Shown here in pieces: positions 33,701 to 45,416 of a stretch of DNA of 64,000 nucleotides (its first letter is position 1; the number at the start of each line of letters is the position of its first letter). The translations under genes were made by a program, and so were the position numbers. A model generated the notes under the pieces. That model was not told the DNA's origin, made no database searches, and saw only the letters and a list, made by a program, of their open reading frames with translations. Source of the stretch: Taudactylus pleione (taxonomy: Eukaryota; Chordata; Amphibia; Anura; Myobatrachidae); contig JAUIMM010000115.1 of the NCBI GenBank assembly GCA_031769625.1, positions 16,384,501 through 16,448,500 on the forward strand, in the 5' to 3' direction.

Positions 33701-34439
33701 AGGTAGCTTCTGACGGTTGCGAGGCCTCGCTTTCACATTTCAAGTTTTCAGCTGCCTTTAGTTAGTTACTGCCAATAAGGCATCTTCATTGTTAGGGCTT
33801 TTGTATAAGATATTTGTTTTCAGGATACCAGTGGCACCTTTCCAAGTTTTCAGGTTTGTTTGGGTACGTTTCTATGCTTCAGCTTCTAGTACTCAGTTCC
33901 TTCAAATGGGGGCAGTTATTGGCGCGGTGATTGCTGGTGCATTTCCTGCAGAGTTTGAATGTTCAAACGGCTGCCTATGAGACACATAACTGTTGTAGCT
34001 TGAGCTACTGTAGTTGCGCACCTGGCGCCAACCTGAAACGTTGTTTACCAACCAATCGCTGAATGACTAGCGTTCAACAATTGGGGGGTGGTGAAGGGAT
34101 TTTTTAATTTTTCCTCCCGGGAGCCTTGATCTAGCCCAATTTGGTTCACGGGTAGGTTTTTTAGTTTTTCCCCTTCACTCGGGTTACTTGTTTCCCTTAT
34201 TATGCATCCCTGCTAGTTAGTTGCTATGTATCTTCTTAATGTTGTGTCTGGATGGTTCGGGTTTGGTGTGATGCTCATGGTAGGGAACTTTGTTGCTCAC
34301 TGGGATTGCAGCAGTTGACAGTTTGGTTTGAGAATGATGTGCGAGGTTTGGGGTAGAGTTCGTGATTGATTTTCTTGTGTCCTCGGTGAATTAATAGGAT
34401 ATGCCTGACTAAGGGGTGTTGCCTGTTAGGAGCAATGAT
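30728..34439. other. Interior of the Ngaro-like element, no clear gene
   Basis: A C-rich, Pro-coding stretch (30860-31850) gives way to mixed sequence (31850-34439). Frames such as 31893-32192 exist but I recognise no domain. The interior is too short and broken for a complete retroelement. Confidence 0.5.
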
Positions 34440-34930
34440 GTGCTGCAGCGGAAAAGGTGGAGTGATCGTTCGTGGTGAGAAATTTTTCTGTTGGGTTATA
34501 AGCCGAAGGGAAGTATTGTGATTTGTATGGTGTATAGTTTGACCTGGAGAATGTTGTATAAGCATGGTTCATTTGACACGGCAAGGAAGAAGGTATAAAT
34601 GGACTGATTGTAAGTGGTGAGAAATTTTTCTGTTGAGTTATAGGCCAAATGGAGGGATGGTTGTGATTTGTATGGTGCATAGTTTGACCTGGTGAATGTT
34701 GTGTAAGCATGGTGCGTTTGACACGGCATGGAAGAAGGTATAAATGGGGTGATCGTTCGTGGTGAGAGATTTTTTCTGTTGGGATAAAGGCCGAATGGAA
34801 GGATTGTTGCGATTTGTATGGTGCACAGTTTGACCTGGAGAATGTTGTGTAAGCTTGGTGCGTTTGGCAGGGCAAGGTAGAAGGTGAATGTGTCAGAAGC
34901 TGTTTGACAGAGCAAGGAAGAAGGTGAATG
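34440..34930. repeat. About 145-bp tandem repeat, roughly three units
   Basis: AGGTATAAATGG recurs at 34591 and 34736, with a related start near 34453, and GTTTGACCTGG plus GAATGTTGTGTAAGC recur in each unit. Confidence 0.85.
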
Positions 34931-35003
34931 TGTCAGAAGCCTGCCATGCTGTGTCATTGGGTGGCTTGGTTGTGAGTCATGGCTTTTAGTTGGTGAATTA
35001 ACT

Positions 35004-35081
35004 CGGTATTTCAATCCTGATGGATTGCATCTTGATCATTTGGATCTGTTTGCTTATTATGGAATTCTTGTTCCGGCCTAG
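35004..35081 (+). pseudogene. Possible C-terminal end of a DIRS/Ngaro SGNH-hydrolase-like protein
   Basis: An open segment reads RYFNPDGLHLDHLDLF and stops at 35079-35081. The DG-hydrophobic-HL motif is what I expect at the last catalytic block (D-x-x-H) of hydrolase domains found in some Ngaro/DIRS elements, and it sits just before B1 where such a reading frame would end. The match is short and unaligned, so this is weak support. Confidence 0.35.
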
Positions 35082-35125
35082 GTTGTTTTGGGTGGCGGGC
35101 CAGTTTTCCGTTGGAGTCTGGCTTT

Positions 35126-35537
35126 GGCGGGAGTACGCTGCAGCTCAGTGGCTTTATGTGGCGCAAGATACATTGTGGGGGCACTTGCTCTCGATGAACC
35201 TGGTGAATTTGTCTGCTTTGTGCGGGTGGAAATGGGCGCTTTTGTACGAAGGCGTCTAGGATTGGCCCAGGAGGGAAGTGGGACCCTCGCAGCGTTAGTG
35301 CGTCTAGAGAGGGGACGTTTCAGTCGTTACCCCGAGTATTGGAGCAATGTAAAAGCTAGAACTGAGTCTGCAGCATCTCTTTGCCACCCTGGTTAGGTTA
35401 ATTAATTAATTATAAATAAAAGCTGTGACCTTATAGCCAAGCTCTTGTTGTCTGTGTCGTTATTTATTACTTTAAGTTAAGTAAGCTATACAAGGTTGTT
35501 AAGAGTTTAGAAGCAATAAACCAATGTATGTCTTATA
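35126..35537 (+). repeat. Split direct repeat B1
   Basis: Begins GGCGGGAGTACGCTGCAG and ends CAATGTATGTCTTATA, running straight into A2. About 95 percent alike to B2 by eye; includes AATAAA (35417) and the TTAATTAATTA tract. Confidence 0.95.
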
Positions 35538-35753
35538 GTAGACGAAGGCTGGATAAGCATGAGAATCACTAAGATATACTGCGTTTTTTGCTGTATGGAT
35601 GTTGATGACAGTCTTGTTGCTGGACAGATTAAAGGCTGTCTGGTCAGCTGGTTGGGTGAGCCAATGATATTGCTTGAGGGAGTGGTCTGATGATCAGTAT
35701 ATAGTGGCTCGTTTGCATGTCAGGCAGCCTCTTGTTTTCGGGATCTTTGAAAC
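35536..35753 (+). repeat. Split direct repeat A2
   Basis: Copy of A1, abutting B1. Confidence 0.95.
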
Positions 35754-35829
35754 CCACCATCCCACCCGTTACTGTTTTTTGTTGTGTCACACTAACTTTT
35801 GCTTCCCACTTTCAGGGGAGGCGCAGCAT

Positions 35830-36244
35830 GGCGGGAGTACGCTGCAGCTCAGTGGCTTTATGTGGCGCAAGATACGTTGTGGGGGCACTTGCCCTCGATG
35901 AACCTGGCGAATTTGCCCGCTTTGTGCGGGTGGACCCGGGCGCTTTTGTACGAAGGCGTCTAGGATTGGCCCTGGAGGGAAGTGGGACCCTCGCAGCGTT
36001 AGTGCGTCTAGAGAGGGGACGTTTCAGTCGTTACCCCGAGTATTGGAGCAATGTAAAAGCTAGAACTGAGTCTGCAGCGTCTCTTTGCCACCCTGGTTAG
36101 GTTAATTAATTAATTAATTATAAATAAAAGCTGTGACCTTTTAGCCAAGCTCTTGTTGTCTGTGTCGTTATTTATTACTTTAAGTTAAGTAAGCTATACA
36201 AGGTTGTTAAGAGTTTAGAAGCAATAAACCAATGTATGTCTTAT
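35830..36244 (+). repeat. Split direct repeat B2 with a small open frame
   Basis: Copy of B1. It contains an open frame 35828-36100 starting ATGGCGGGAGTACGC and encoding about 90 residues with RFVRVDPGAFVRRR and LERGRFSRYPEYWSN. B1 has the same frame open with a handful of substitutions. I do not recognise a domain and do not assert that it is translated. Confidence 0.85.
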
Positions 36245-37627
36245 GCACATATAGCTACCACTTGCTTTCAATTTATGTCCTTACTCATTAACTAGAGTTG
36301 CACTACTTTAACTATGATACCATTTATTTCCTCCTGCAAGTTATTTCCTTTACCAGGTCTTGTTTGGTATAGTTTTCTCAGCAGAAACAACTTACTATTT
36401 AAACTGGATGATTTATGCAGTTTTTGTAATGCATTTACATGTTTTTTTTGGTAGTATCATAGTTCATGTGAATAGGCATATCATATTCAACTAATAAACG
36501 TATGATTACTCATGGATATCTGTCTTTCTTATCTAATTCTTGGTTATTAACCTGTGTTCTGTCTGTAGTAATAATGTCCCTCAAGTAATTTCTGGACAGC
36601 AGCATTACAACCTTTAATTTAAATAGCTTACAACTGTCATATTAATTTTAGTCACTGCTAATTTTCTCTGAGCTGCTGTAATTGTTTTATTTTTGTATTT
36701 TACCCTCTTTGAAATACAGTGTTGAATTACTCATACACACTTTGCAGATTTCCTTGTAAGCTTGCTTGTAGTGTTCTGTTTTGCTGTGCTGGGCAAATGA
36801 GATGTTGTAGAATATAGTTATTTATTCAAGCATCAAATAGCTGAGAAGATTGTGGGTTACACTTCACTATGACCAGTTAATGTAAAAATTCATAACATAA
36901 GATGGAGGACTAAAACAAATTCTACTAGATAGCACACTATCAAAAAGAGAGAGACTACACAATGATTAGATTATACTACTACTGTCCCTCCAGTATAGCT
37001 TCCAAACTACACATGGCTTATAACATATTCTAATATAACATTTTCTGGTTCTCGCCAGTGAAAACTTCCCCATGGAAAGCCTATTTAATAAGGATGGAGA
37101 TAACGCAAGAAAATTAATGAGAAGTGGTTTGCTATGCTTTAATTTTTTAATACATTTTGTATATTCTACCTATTTTTTATGTTTTAATTTCTTATAATAT
37201 TTACAAAGTTGTAACTGAAAGCCCAATGCTTGTAGAAACATGCATGATCATAGACAAGTGAATCTGTAAATTTACCCATACTGCTCCAGGCAGCTGAATA
37301 TTGCGTAGCTGCCTTTGTGAGAATTAATTATAGATTGTAGTGAAAGGTAATTATTTATTGCTGTAATAAGCACAACTAAACTTAGAGTCAACAATATTGA
37401 TTGAGCCACAGGTGTCTATTTATGAAATTGCAAAAGCATTATCTCTGTCGAAAACGGATGCAACTTTCTGACATCTGACATCTCCTGCCTAAAACACAAA
37501 AAGACAAAAATTTCAGACATCAACGAGTCACCGCCAGGAAAAAAAGTTCTAAGTAAGCTTTGCTACCGTATGTCTTGTCAGCAATAGCTTCGAAATATTT
37601 GTTATTTTGTTTTACATATTACTTAAA
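36245..37627. other. No recognisable feature
   Basis: AT-rich, unique-looking sequence without a convincing gene or element. Confidence 0.6.
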
Positions 37628-37803
37628 ATTAGAGATGTGTGGGTTTGGTTTTATTCGGTTCTTATCGCCAAATTATTGCAAGTTTGGATTAGTTCGGATT
37701 TCTCTTATTGGCTATCCAAAACATGTGACAGCCGGATAGCCAATATGATGCCGTTTTTGAGAACCGAACATATCCGAGTAAAACTGAACCGCATATCTCT
37801 ACT
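37628..37803. mobile_element. Palindromic MITE
   Basis: Left end TTAGAGATGTGTGGGTTTGG and right end, inverted, AAGTAGAGATATGCGGTTC. Both arms contain TCGGTTCT and GGCTATC around the centre at 37710-37740. Confidence 0.75.
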
Positions 37804-38754
37804 TAAAATAAATAATACATATATTTTTAATCTGAAATGCTTTTCATTTCTAATGCATTTGACTGAACCAGCTAACACTACAGCCCAGGGGTGGGACAGT
37901 ACCCAAAGAGCAGGACTGTGTCGCCAAAATCGGGAGGGTTGAGGAGTATGCACATTAACATTTTCACCTACTTTTATAGAAATGAAGTATCAGAGCCATT
38001 TATTATAGAGGTAATGCGAGAGATATCACGGATATCTCCTGTTTACTTTTCAGTCCAGATTTGGCCCATACAATAGTATGAGGACCTAAATTCATGAAGT
38101 TCCAAAAATAGCACATTTTTGCGGAGATTGACCACAGGAACTTTCGCCATCATCAGATGGCGCTGATTCCTGGACCCCTGTCCTTCCCTATGAGTAGGAG
38201 TCCCAGGTGTGAAGAGGAATTCTTTCAGATCCCTCCACCACTGTTCGGCTCCTTCCACCAGATGCCATCTTCTTCATGCGCATGGGTGACCCCGAGTTTA
38301 TGCATGCGCACTAGCAGTGCTTAATTTGGCGGGACAGCTGATCTTTGAATGTTGAATTGCTCTAGTGATTTTGTATTCACTGCTGCTACTCACAGCGAGC
38401 TGGACACTTAATTATTGGGGGCAACTGGTCACCGATAATTGATAGGCCCCTAAGTGTTATAAAAGGAAACAGAGAGAAAAAAATTGTTTTAATTATTATA
38501 CTTACTGCTGTTTTCAAAAAAATAGTGTGTCCATATACATATCTCACTTAGGGGTCTATTTATCATTGGTGGCAGTGGGGCCCATAAACTATGTGTAACG
38601 ATATGCCAGTAGGAAGGATTCTGAAAAATCCCTCTCTTTGGCGAAAAGGTAGTCTATAAGCTACAATGGCTGACACCATATCATCACGAGGCGCCAGATC
38701 CAAACAGCTATAGGAACTGGTTATGCAAACAAAAATAGAGGGACTACCACTGAT
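37804..38754. other. Degenerate MITE remnants, no gene
   Basis: Phrases such as AGGACCTAAATTCATGAAG and GATAGGCCCCTAAGTG resemble MITE ends elsewhere in the window, but I could not pair them confidently. Confidence 0.45.
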
Positions 38755-39717
38755 CAGGGGTGTATTAACAGAGGAGGGGGCCCGTGTGCAATCTCCGTCC
38801 TGGACCCCCCCTTCTCCATCTGGCTGCCGGCAGCGCGCTGAGCACAGCAGAATCCGGGCACTAGAGTAAACTCTGTTGCTCTGCCGGAGTCTACTGCGCA
38901 TGCGCAGGTCACAGGGAAAATGGCGCGTCAGACATTTTTCCTGTGAATTCCACCTGCGCAACACGCTGGAAAATGGCCGTGGTGGCCATTTTCAAGGCAA
39001 TTTGTAGAGCAATGGTACCGCCGACACAGGACACTGGAGAGGTAAGTATTTAATAAATGGATGCAGGGTGTACAGTGTAGGCACCCCTGGACCCAGGGGC
39101 CCGTGTCAGTGGCAAACGCAGGATTTCTACAGGGGGGTTTCCAAATGCTTGATTATTAGAGCAAGTGTGGCCAGTCCATGAAGAGGGCAGAATTAGTACT
39201 CAACCAGTTTTACGTCATACAAAGTATATTGTGTATCATAATTCCAGCATATACAGGACCAGTGATCACAGTAAGCCATTAGATGCGGCAATAGGGCCAT
39301 CCTGCCTGAGCTGAATGTTTTTATTTTAGAACTGGGCACCATTCCAGACTATTGGAGCAAGTCCGGGAGCCTGGAGGAGCAGCAGAAGAACCTAGCACTG
39401 CCCTGGACATATATGTACATATTGGGCTCTATAGCAGTGCATCCCTAATAGTGCATGTTTTCCAGATCTCCTAGTTGGTGCACAGGTTATTTATTACTGG
39501 CTGATACATGTTAAAAGATCCACAGGTGGTGCTAATTATTTCATTTGTGATACTGAGAAGAACATGCAACAATAGCAAAATTCTATTACATTACTATTTC
39601 TACCGTGGTCATGTGTGTGCTAGGGAGGGGGGTTTCCAGGCAGATGGAAACCCCCCCTGCGTTTGCCTATGCGTGTGCACCGCACATCCTGCACCCATTG
39701 TAGATACGCCCCTGTCT
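38755..39717. repeat. Dispersed repeat, split by a nested MITE
   Basis: Starts CAGGGGTGTATTAACAGAGGAGG, contains GGGCCCGTGTGCAATCTCC, CTGCGCATGCGCA and GGGAAAATGGC, and ends CCTGCACCCATTGTAGATACGCCCCTG. A second copy lies at 56448-56760 without the insertion. Confidence 0.85.
39107..39671. mobile_element. MITE nested in the dispersed repeat, 5-bp target duplication
   Basis: Ends are CAGTGGCAAACGCAGG and, inverted, CATAGGCAAACGCAGG, each followed by a GGGGGGTTTCC tract. CGTGT flanks both sides (39102-39106, 39672-39676). The empty site is visible in the copy at 56.7 kb, which reads through CATGTGCACTGCACACC. No coding capacity. Superfamily not assigned. Confidence 0.85.
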
Positions 39718-40368
39718 CCTATAGCTGTGTTAGTACTCTTAATCTTATCCTGATCCTTAGAAAATAAAATGACTATGTTACATTTATTTAAGACATTGCT
39801 ATAAGTTATACTCTACACTGATAAGAGCAGCAGAAACCTTTATTATAGCTGTGCATGCACAAGACCTTGTACATTGGAAAACAAGCTACATATGGTGCAA
39901 AAAAAAAAAAATATCCAATAAGGATGATCTTGTGCTGTACTGTATGTGTATTCACTTCATAGAAGAATAAGAGGATTGTCTGCAGTTTCAAACATACAGT
40001 AGTATTTATTTATTTATGTATTGTCAATTGGCAAAATGACTAGTGCTCTCATGCTGAGATAATGGAAGCTATGTAGTATATTGGCAAAGCGCAGCAGGGG
40101 TTTGTATTATCCGACACAGGTGCCAGCTACAATACCAGAGTAGAAACAAATCCTTTCAGTCACTTAAACTGCCTTTAACCAATGTATTATCTTCTTAATA
40201 TTAACCTGTTAGTAATATTTCATTAGCTGTTTTGGAAAAATCTATTTTAATTTGATTACTAAACACTACAGTATAATATGCCTGATTATTTACATACAAT
40301 AGTAACTGCTTGCCATTTTCCCCTTCAAAATGTACTTTCCTATGTCAAGCTGGGTATACACTGAAAGT
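39718..40368. other. No recognisable feature
   Basis: AT-rich sequence with a short poly(A) run at 39900 and no gene. Confidence 0.6.
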
Positions 40369-40699
40369 TATATTGGCCGATCAGTTGATCGGCCAATATA
40401 TCTGCTGCCCGTTGGCCAGGGTGTACGCGCGATATGTCTGTAAACTGCGTAGTTCACAGACATATCGCATTGGCTGTGCTGCACAGCCGATGGACATATA
40501 TGTCTGCAGACATATCTGTCCATTGGCAGGTGAGTACAAGTGGTCTGCAGACCGCCCATACACACACAGCTACAGCTGCGGGGAGGGTGGCAGGACACGC
40601 CTCCGACCAACAGCCACTGGGTCCCGCCCCCCGGCCGCCGGGACCTGGGGGCATAAGCAGATGATGGCCGTTCAGTGAGTATGAACGACCATCATCTGC
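40369..40699. repeat. Chain of consecutive stem-loops, locus 5
   Basis: Hairpins at 40369-40400 (15-bp perfect arms TATATTGGCCGATCA, 2-nt loop), 40429-40468 (17 of 18 bp, GCGATATGTCTGT), 40472-40488 (GGCTGTG), 40491-40522 (15 of 16 bp), 40542-40553 (GGTCTGCAGACC), 40620-40645 (GGTCCCG) and 40657-40699 (GCAGATGATGG.CGTTCA arms). Outer edges GCTGGGTATACACT and, inverted, TATGGTGTGTACACACC look like a degenerate terminal repeat. Confidence 0.85.
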
Positions 40700-43034
40700 A
40701 GATATATCTGTCAGGTGTGTACACACCATAAGGCTACAATCATGGCCATAACCAGTGTCGGACTGGAGCATGAAGAGCCCACTGGGGGATTGCAGATGTA
40801 GGGTCCCATGCTTAAGGGATGTGGCCAGTCATCACAAAGGGTGTGGCCAGCTATTTACATTTTTTATATTTGCCTAAATGACAAATGTCATTATACTGTA
40901 TCACCAACTGCTCTTGAACTAACATCATGCTCTATAGATGCCACTAATATGACATGGAATCAGACAACAAATTTCAAGCAACATCTTATTAAAAAAAACA
41001 TAAGTTAAACAGTAGTCTTTTGTTATATCTTGGTTTCAGACTGTATTGCAGTGATTGGAAATATTTCTGTCATATCATATGCCCAACCAGATGTGTCAAT
41101 GGGTGCTTGGCTAACTTATATAATGAAATTGATTGCTGATGAAAAATATCACATTGTCATTTGATGACAAATGTTATGAACTTTAAACGCACTCAACAGT
41201 TCCGTCATAACACACATCTAGGGCGGGATGTAATAGAGTTCGAGTTTTTAGATATTGTGAGTTTCCCGGAAAACTCACACATTTTGTAATCTCGACCAAT
41301 GTAATAGCATGCGCAATCCTGCAAACTCGCATTTTTACAAATACACATTTGTCAAACTCGCATCCAGATGTTTCCCCAGGTTGTACACACAACTCGTGCA
41401 ATGTAATAGGGTGCGAGTTCGAAACTCGCACCTAAAACATTACCATAATCTCGCCAAAAAATAGACCAAAGTGACAATGGAGAGTTGTATGTTAAAAATT
41501 AAAAACTATTTTCTAAAAGGTTTCAAAGGAATCTTTCAATCTATAAACATATATAAATATGCATATAAGTGTAAAATCACCTTTTTAAGTATGTAAATAC
41601 TTATAATTCTTAATTCTTTTAAAAGTGTCTAAATTGAACCCATATTTGATTAGGAGCCAAAATTCTTGACTTTTTTCAAACCCTATTGTGTGCTGACAAA
41701 TGATCCCCATTTTTTTGCATAGACTTTTCGTCCTCAGCGAAAAGTCTTGGGGATAAGTTTTCGCCCCGGCGAAATGACAATCGGTTGTTTTTTTTCCCAG
41801 AAACCAACTTTTTGCGGCTAATTAAATACAAACATCTGTTCCATTTAAATATAGTTCAAAATAAACAAAACAATCTAAGTTTAGTTTATAAAGAAAGACA
41901 GACACAAATTTAATTCAACTTACTTTAGTAAACTAGTAAGGTATCAGGAAAGAAAACCACAAATTATAAAAACAACCAATATTACTGTGAGGCAGATGAG
42001 CCTCTACCCTCCCTGACCCTGTAGTTGCACCCCCCTGTGTACGGGCACTTCGCCTCGTGGGACTCATTGGTGAGTCCGATTGGAGACTGGTGGCTTGTGA
42101 GCTGGGTCTAGATGCTGATGGCACTTCCCTAAGGGCCCTTTGTGCCACCAGCTCCCTTTGTAATGCCACAAAGGCCTGTGTTTGCTCCCGTATGGCAGCA
42201 TTTTGGTCTCTGGCAGCCTGTGTTTGCTCCCGTATGGCAGCATTTTGGTCTCTGGTGGCCTGTGTTAGCTCCACCAGATGCCTACTGAAGTCACTAGTCA
42301 TAAGGGTGCGGGTCCCCTGGACTACTGCAGAAGTCCTATTTAGCTTCCTGAGCTGGTGTGTGATGCTGTCCATTTGAAATTTTTGGCATCTCCATGTACT
42401 GCATCTGGTGTTGCCGGAAGGTGTGCAGGGACTGAGCCAGCTCATCTGCACTGGGGGTGGGTGGCTGTGCTGTTTGCTGAGTTGGTGGCTATTGGTGCTG
42501 TGAAGGTGGATTTTGTCTTGTTGCCTCCACAGGACTAAGAGGAATTGTTGCCTTAGCCTCCTCCTCAGACGTGTAGGCCACCAAACCAAAATGACTTCCT
42601 GGAACCCTAGACGCTGGTGGTGTGTCCGCGGTGGAGGCACAGAAACTCCTGTTGGTCCTGAAAATTTTGAAAAAAATCTGGTAGAACTAAAATGTTTAAA
42701 AGTGTGTTACGATTAATTTTGGAGTTTGAGTTTCACATATATAGAAAAAAGTGACTGCAGTAAAGTGACACAACGGGTGTATCTGCATGATAAATGCTAC
42801 ATTACAGTGGCATCGCTTATGACACTGTAACGTAGCATTTGGCATGCAGATACACCCGCTGTCAGTCCAAAAATATAGGTATTCCGCATATCATTGGAAT
42901 CAGCAGAAGCTGCTTGTGTATTCTTTTTCCATTGATGTGCAAATAAAACACATTGTTACAATTAAAATGTCTATAATATAATAAAAAAAACATTAAAATT
43001 AAAAGGCCTGTTTAACATGAAAGGAGGCTATGTA

Positions 43035-44686
43035 CAGTCAGGTGCATAAATATTGGGACATTGACAGAATTCTCATATTTTGGCCTCTATTCACCACCAC
43101 AATGGCTTTAAAATAAAACAAACAAGATGTGCTTTAACTACAGACTTTCAGATTTAATTTGAGGGTAATTACATCGAAATCAGGTGAACGGTGTAGGAAT
43201 TACTATGGTTTCTAAATGTGCCTCCCACTTTTTAAGGGGCCAAAAGTAATGGGACTATCAACTCAAAAGCTATTTCATGGACAGGTGAGGTCTATTCCCT
43301 CATTATTTCATTATCAATTAAGCAGGTAAAAGGTCTGGAGTTGATTCTAGGTGTGACATTTGCATTTGGAATCAGTTGCTGTCGACTCTTAATATGAGAT
43401 CCAAAGAGCTGTCACTATCAGTGAAGCAAGCCATCATTAGGCTGAAAAATCAAAACAAACCCATCAGAGAGATAGCAAAAACATTAGGTGTGGCCAAATC
43501 AACTGTTTGGAACATTCTTAAAAAGAAAGAATGCACCGGAGAGCTCAGCAACACCAAAAGACCCAGAAGACCACGGAAAACAACTGTGGTGGATGACAGA
43601 AGAATTATTTCCCTGGTGAAGAAAAAACCCTTCGCAACAGTTGGCCAAATCAAGAACACTCTCCAGGATGTAGGTGTATATGTGTCAAAGTCAACAATTA
43701 AGAGAAGACTTCACAAGAGTGAATATAGAGGGTTCACCACAAGATGTAAACTATTGGTGAGCCTCAAAAACAGGAAGACCAGATTAGAGTTTGCCAAACA
43801 ACATCTAAAAAAGCCATTACAGCTCTGGAACAACATCCTATGGACAGATGAGACAAAGATCAACTTGTACCAGAGTGATGGGAAGAGAAGAGTATGGAGA
43901 AGGAAAGGAATTGCTCATGATCCAAAACATACCACCTCATCAGTGAAGCATGGTGGTGGTAGTGTCATGGCGTGAGCATGTATGGCTGCCAATGGAACTG
44001 GTTCCCTTGTATTTATTGATGATGTGACTGCTGACAAAAGCAGCAGAATGAATTCTGAAATGTTTCGGGCAATATTATATGCTCATATTCAGTCAAATGC
44101 TTCAGAACTCTTTGGACGGCGCTTCACAGTGCAGATGGACAATGACCCGAAGCATACTGCAAAAGCAACCAAAGAGTTTTTTTAAGGCTAAAAAGCGGAA
44201 TGTCATGCAATGGCCAAGTCAATCCCCTGACCTGAATCCGATTGAGCATGCATTTCACTTGATGAAGACAAAACTGAACGGAAAATGCCCCAAAAACAAG
44301 CAGGAACTGAAGACATTTGCAGTTTAGGCCTGGCAGAGCATCACCAGGGATGAAACCCAGCGTCTGGTGATGTCTATGCGTTCCAGACTACAGGCTGTAA
44401 TTGCCTGCAAAGGATTTGCAACAAAGTATTAAAAAGTGAAAGTTAGATTTAAGATTGTTTAGTTTGTCCCATTACTTTTGGCCCCTTAAAAAGTGGGAGG
44501 CACATTTTGAAACCGTTGTAATTCCTACACCGTTCACCTGATTTGGATGTAATTACCCTCAAATTAAATCTGAAAGTCTGCAGTTAAAGCACATCTTGTT
44601 GGTTTCATTTCAAAGCCATTGTGGTGGTGAATACAGGCCAAAATATGAAAATTCTGTCAATGTCCCAATATTTATGGACCTGACTG
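43035..44686 (+). mobile_element. Tc1/mariner transposon nested in element C
   Basis: CAGTCAGGTGCATAAATATT at the left and its inverse at the right begin terminal repeats of roughly 200 bp. TA flanks both sides (43033-43034, 44687-44688), as expected for Tc1/mariner. Length 1652 bp. Confidence 0.95.
43394..44432 (+). pseudogene. Tc1 transposase, three disabling changes
   Basis: Begins MRSKELSLSVKQAII and has a paired helix-turn-helix N-terminus (PIREIAKTLGVAKSTVWNIL), a basic GRPR-like region (RPRRPRK) and a DD34E nuclease domain: WTDETK, then MDNDPKHT, then SPDLNPIEH, with 34 residues between the D of DND and the E. Disabling changes: TGA at 43973-43975 where VMAW is expected, one extra T in the run near 44178-44184, and TAG at 44325-44327 before AWQSITRDE. 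Otherwise full length (about 340 residues), ending KGFATKY. Confidence 0.92.
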
Positions 44687-45018
44687 TATGTGTACACATC
44701 TCTATCATTACCTTATAATTAATACTTTAAAATAATTAATATGTGTAGAACATAATTTCAACATTTCTATTGTTGTAGACTTTAATGTCACAATGCTTAA
44801 TTAAGTATTGTGTCATTTTTAAAAAATTCAAAACTTAACAAAATTAAAAAACTGTGTAAGTGGGTTTTTCAAACGTTGGCTTAACTCACCAGCCTGCTCC
44901 ATTGACCTTTCCATGCAAGGTCTTTTAGGAGTTCTTGACCTCCTTGGTGCAGCAGCTGTGTTTTAATAAAATAAATAAAAAAATTAGATTAGACAAAAAC
45001 AAATCAATTTGAAACAAT

Positions 45019-45416
45019 GGCCCGTATTGAATTGGAAAGGACTCAAAAAAGGCACCCGGCAAAACTGAAACAGGCGAAAAATCCTGTCAGATTGGTGTGA
45101 AACAGCCTGACACCGCCCAAAAAGATGCTTAGACATGGGGGATCACTATGAGAAGTATTACATTTGATTCACACCCGCGATACTTTTCCGCCAGCAAAAC
45201 GGGCGAAGTAGGTGGAAAGTCCGGGAGGCAGAAGTATATCGTGCGGTCCCGCGATACTTTTCCGCCAGCAAAACAGGCGAAGTAGGCGGAAAGTCCGGGA
45301 GGTGGAAAATATTGCGCTTCCCCGCGATACTTTTCCACCAGCAAAACAGAAGAAGTAGACGGAAAATCCGGGAGGCGGAAAAGTATCGCGGATGCAAATC
45401 AAATTGAATACGGGCC
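45019..45416. mobile_element. MITE in intron 1 of element C, with 73-bp internal repeats
   Basis: Ends GGCCCGTATTGAATTGG and, inverted, GGCCCGTATTCAATTTG. Inside, CGCGATACTTTTCC starts units at about 45176, 45250 and 45323 (about 73 bp). The motif family (AAAAGTATCGC) also occurs in the MITE at 54939-55795. Confidence 0.85.

Larger units (their letters stand above)
30510..36244 (+). mobile_element. Ngaro-type split-direct-repeat retroelement, degraded
   Basis: Direct repeats are arranged A1 (30510-30727), interior, B1 (35126-35537), A2 (35536-35753), B2 (35830-36244). This A1-ORFs-B1-A2-B2 order is the hallmark of Ngaro elements in the DIRS order, which use a tyrosine recombinase. Only about 4.4 kb of interior remains and I could not find reverse transcriptase or recombinase motifs. 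A possible hydrolase tail (35004-35081) is the only protein trace. Orientation is taken from the repeat order. Confidence 0.72.
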
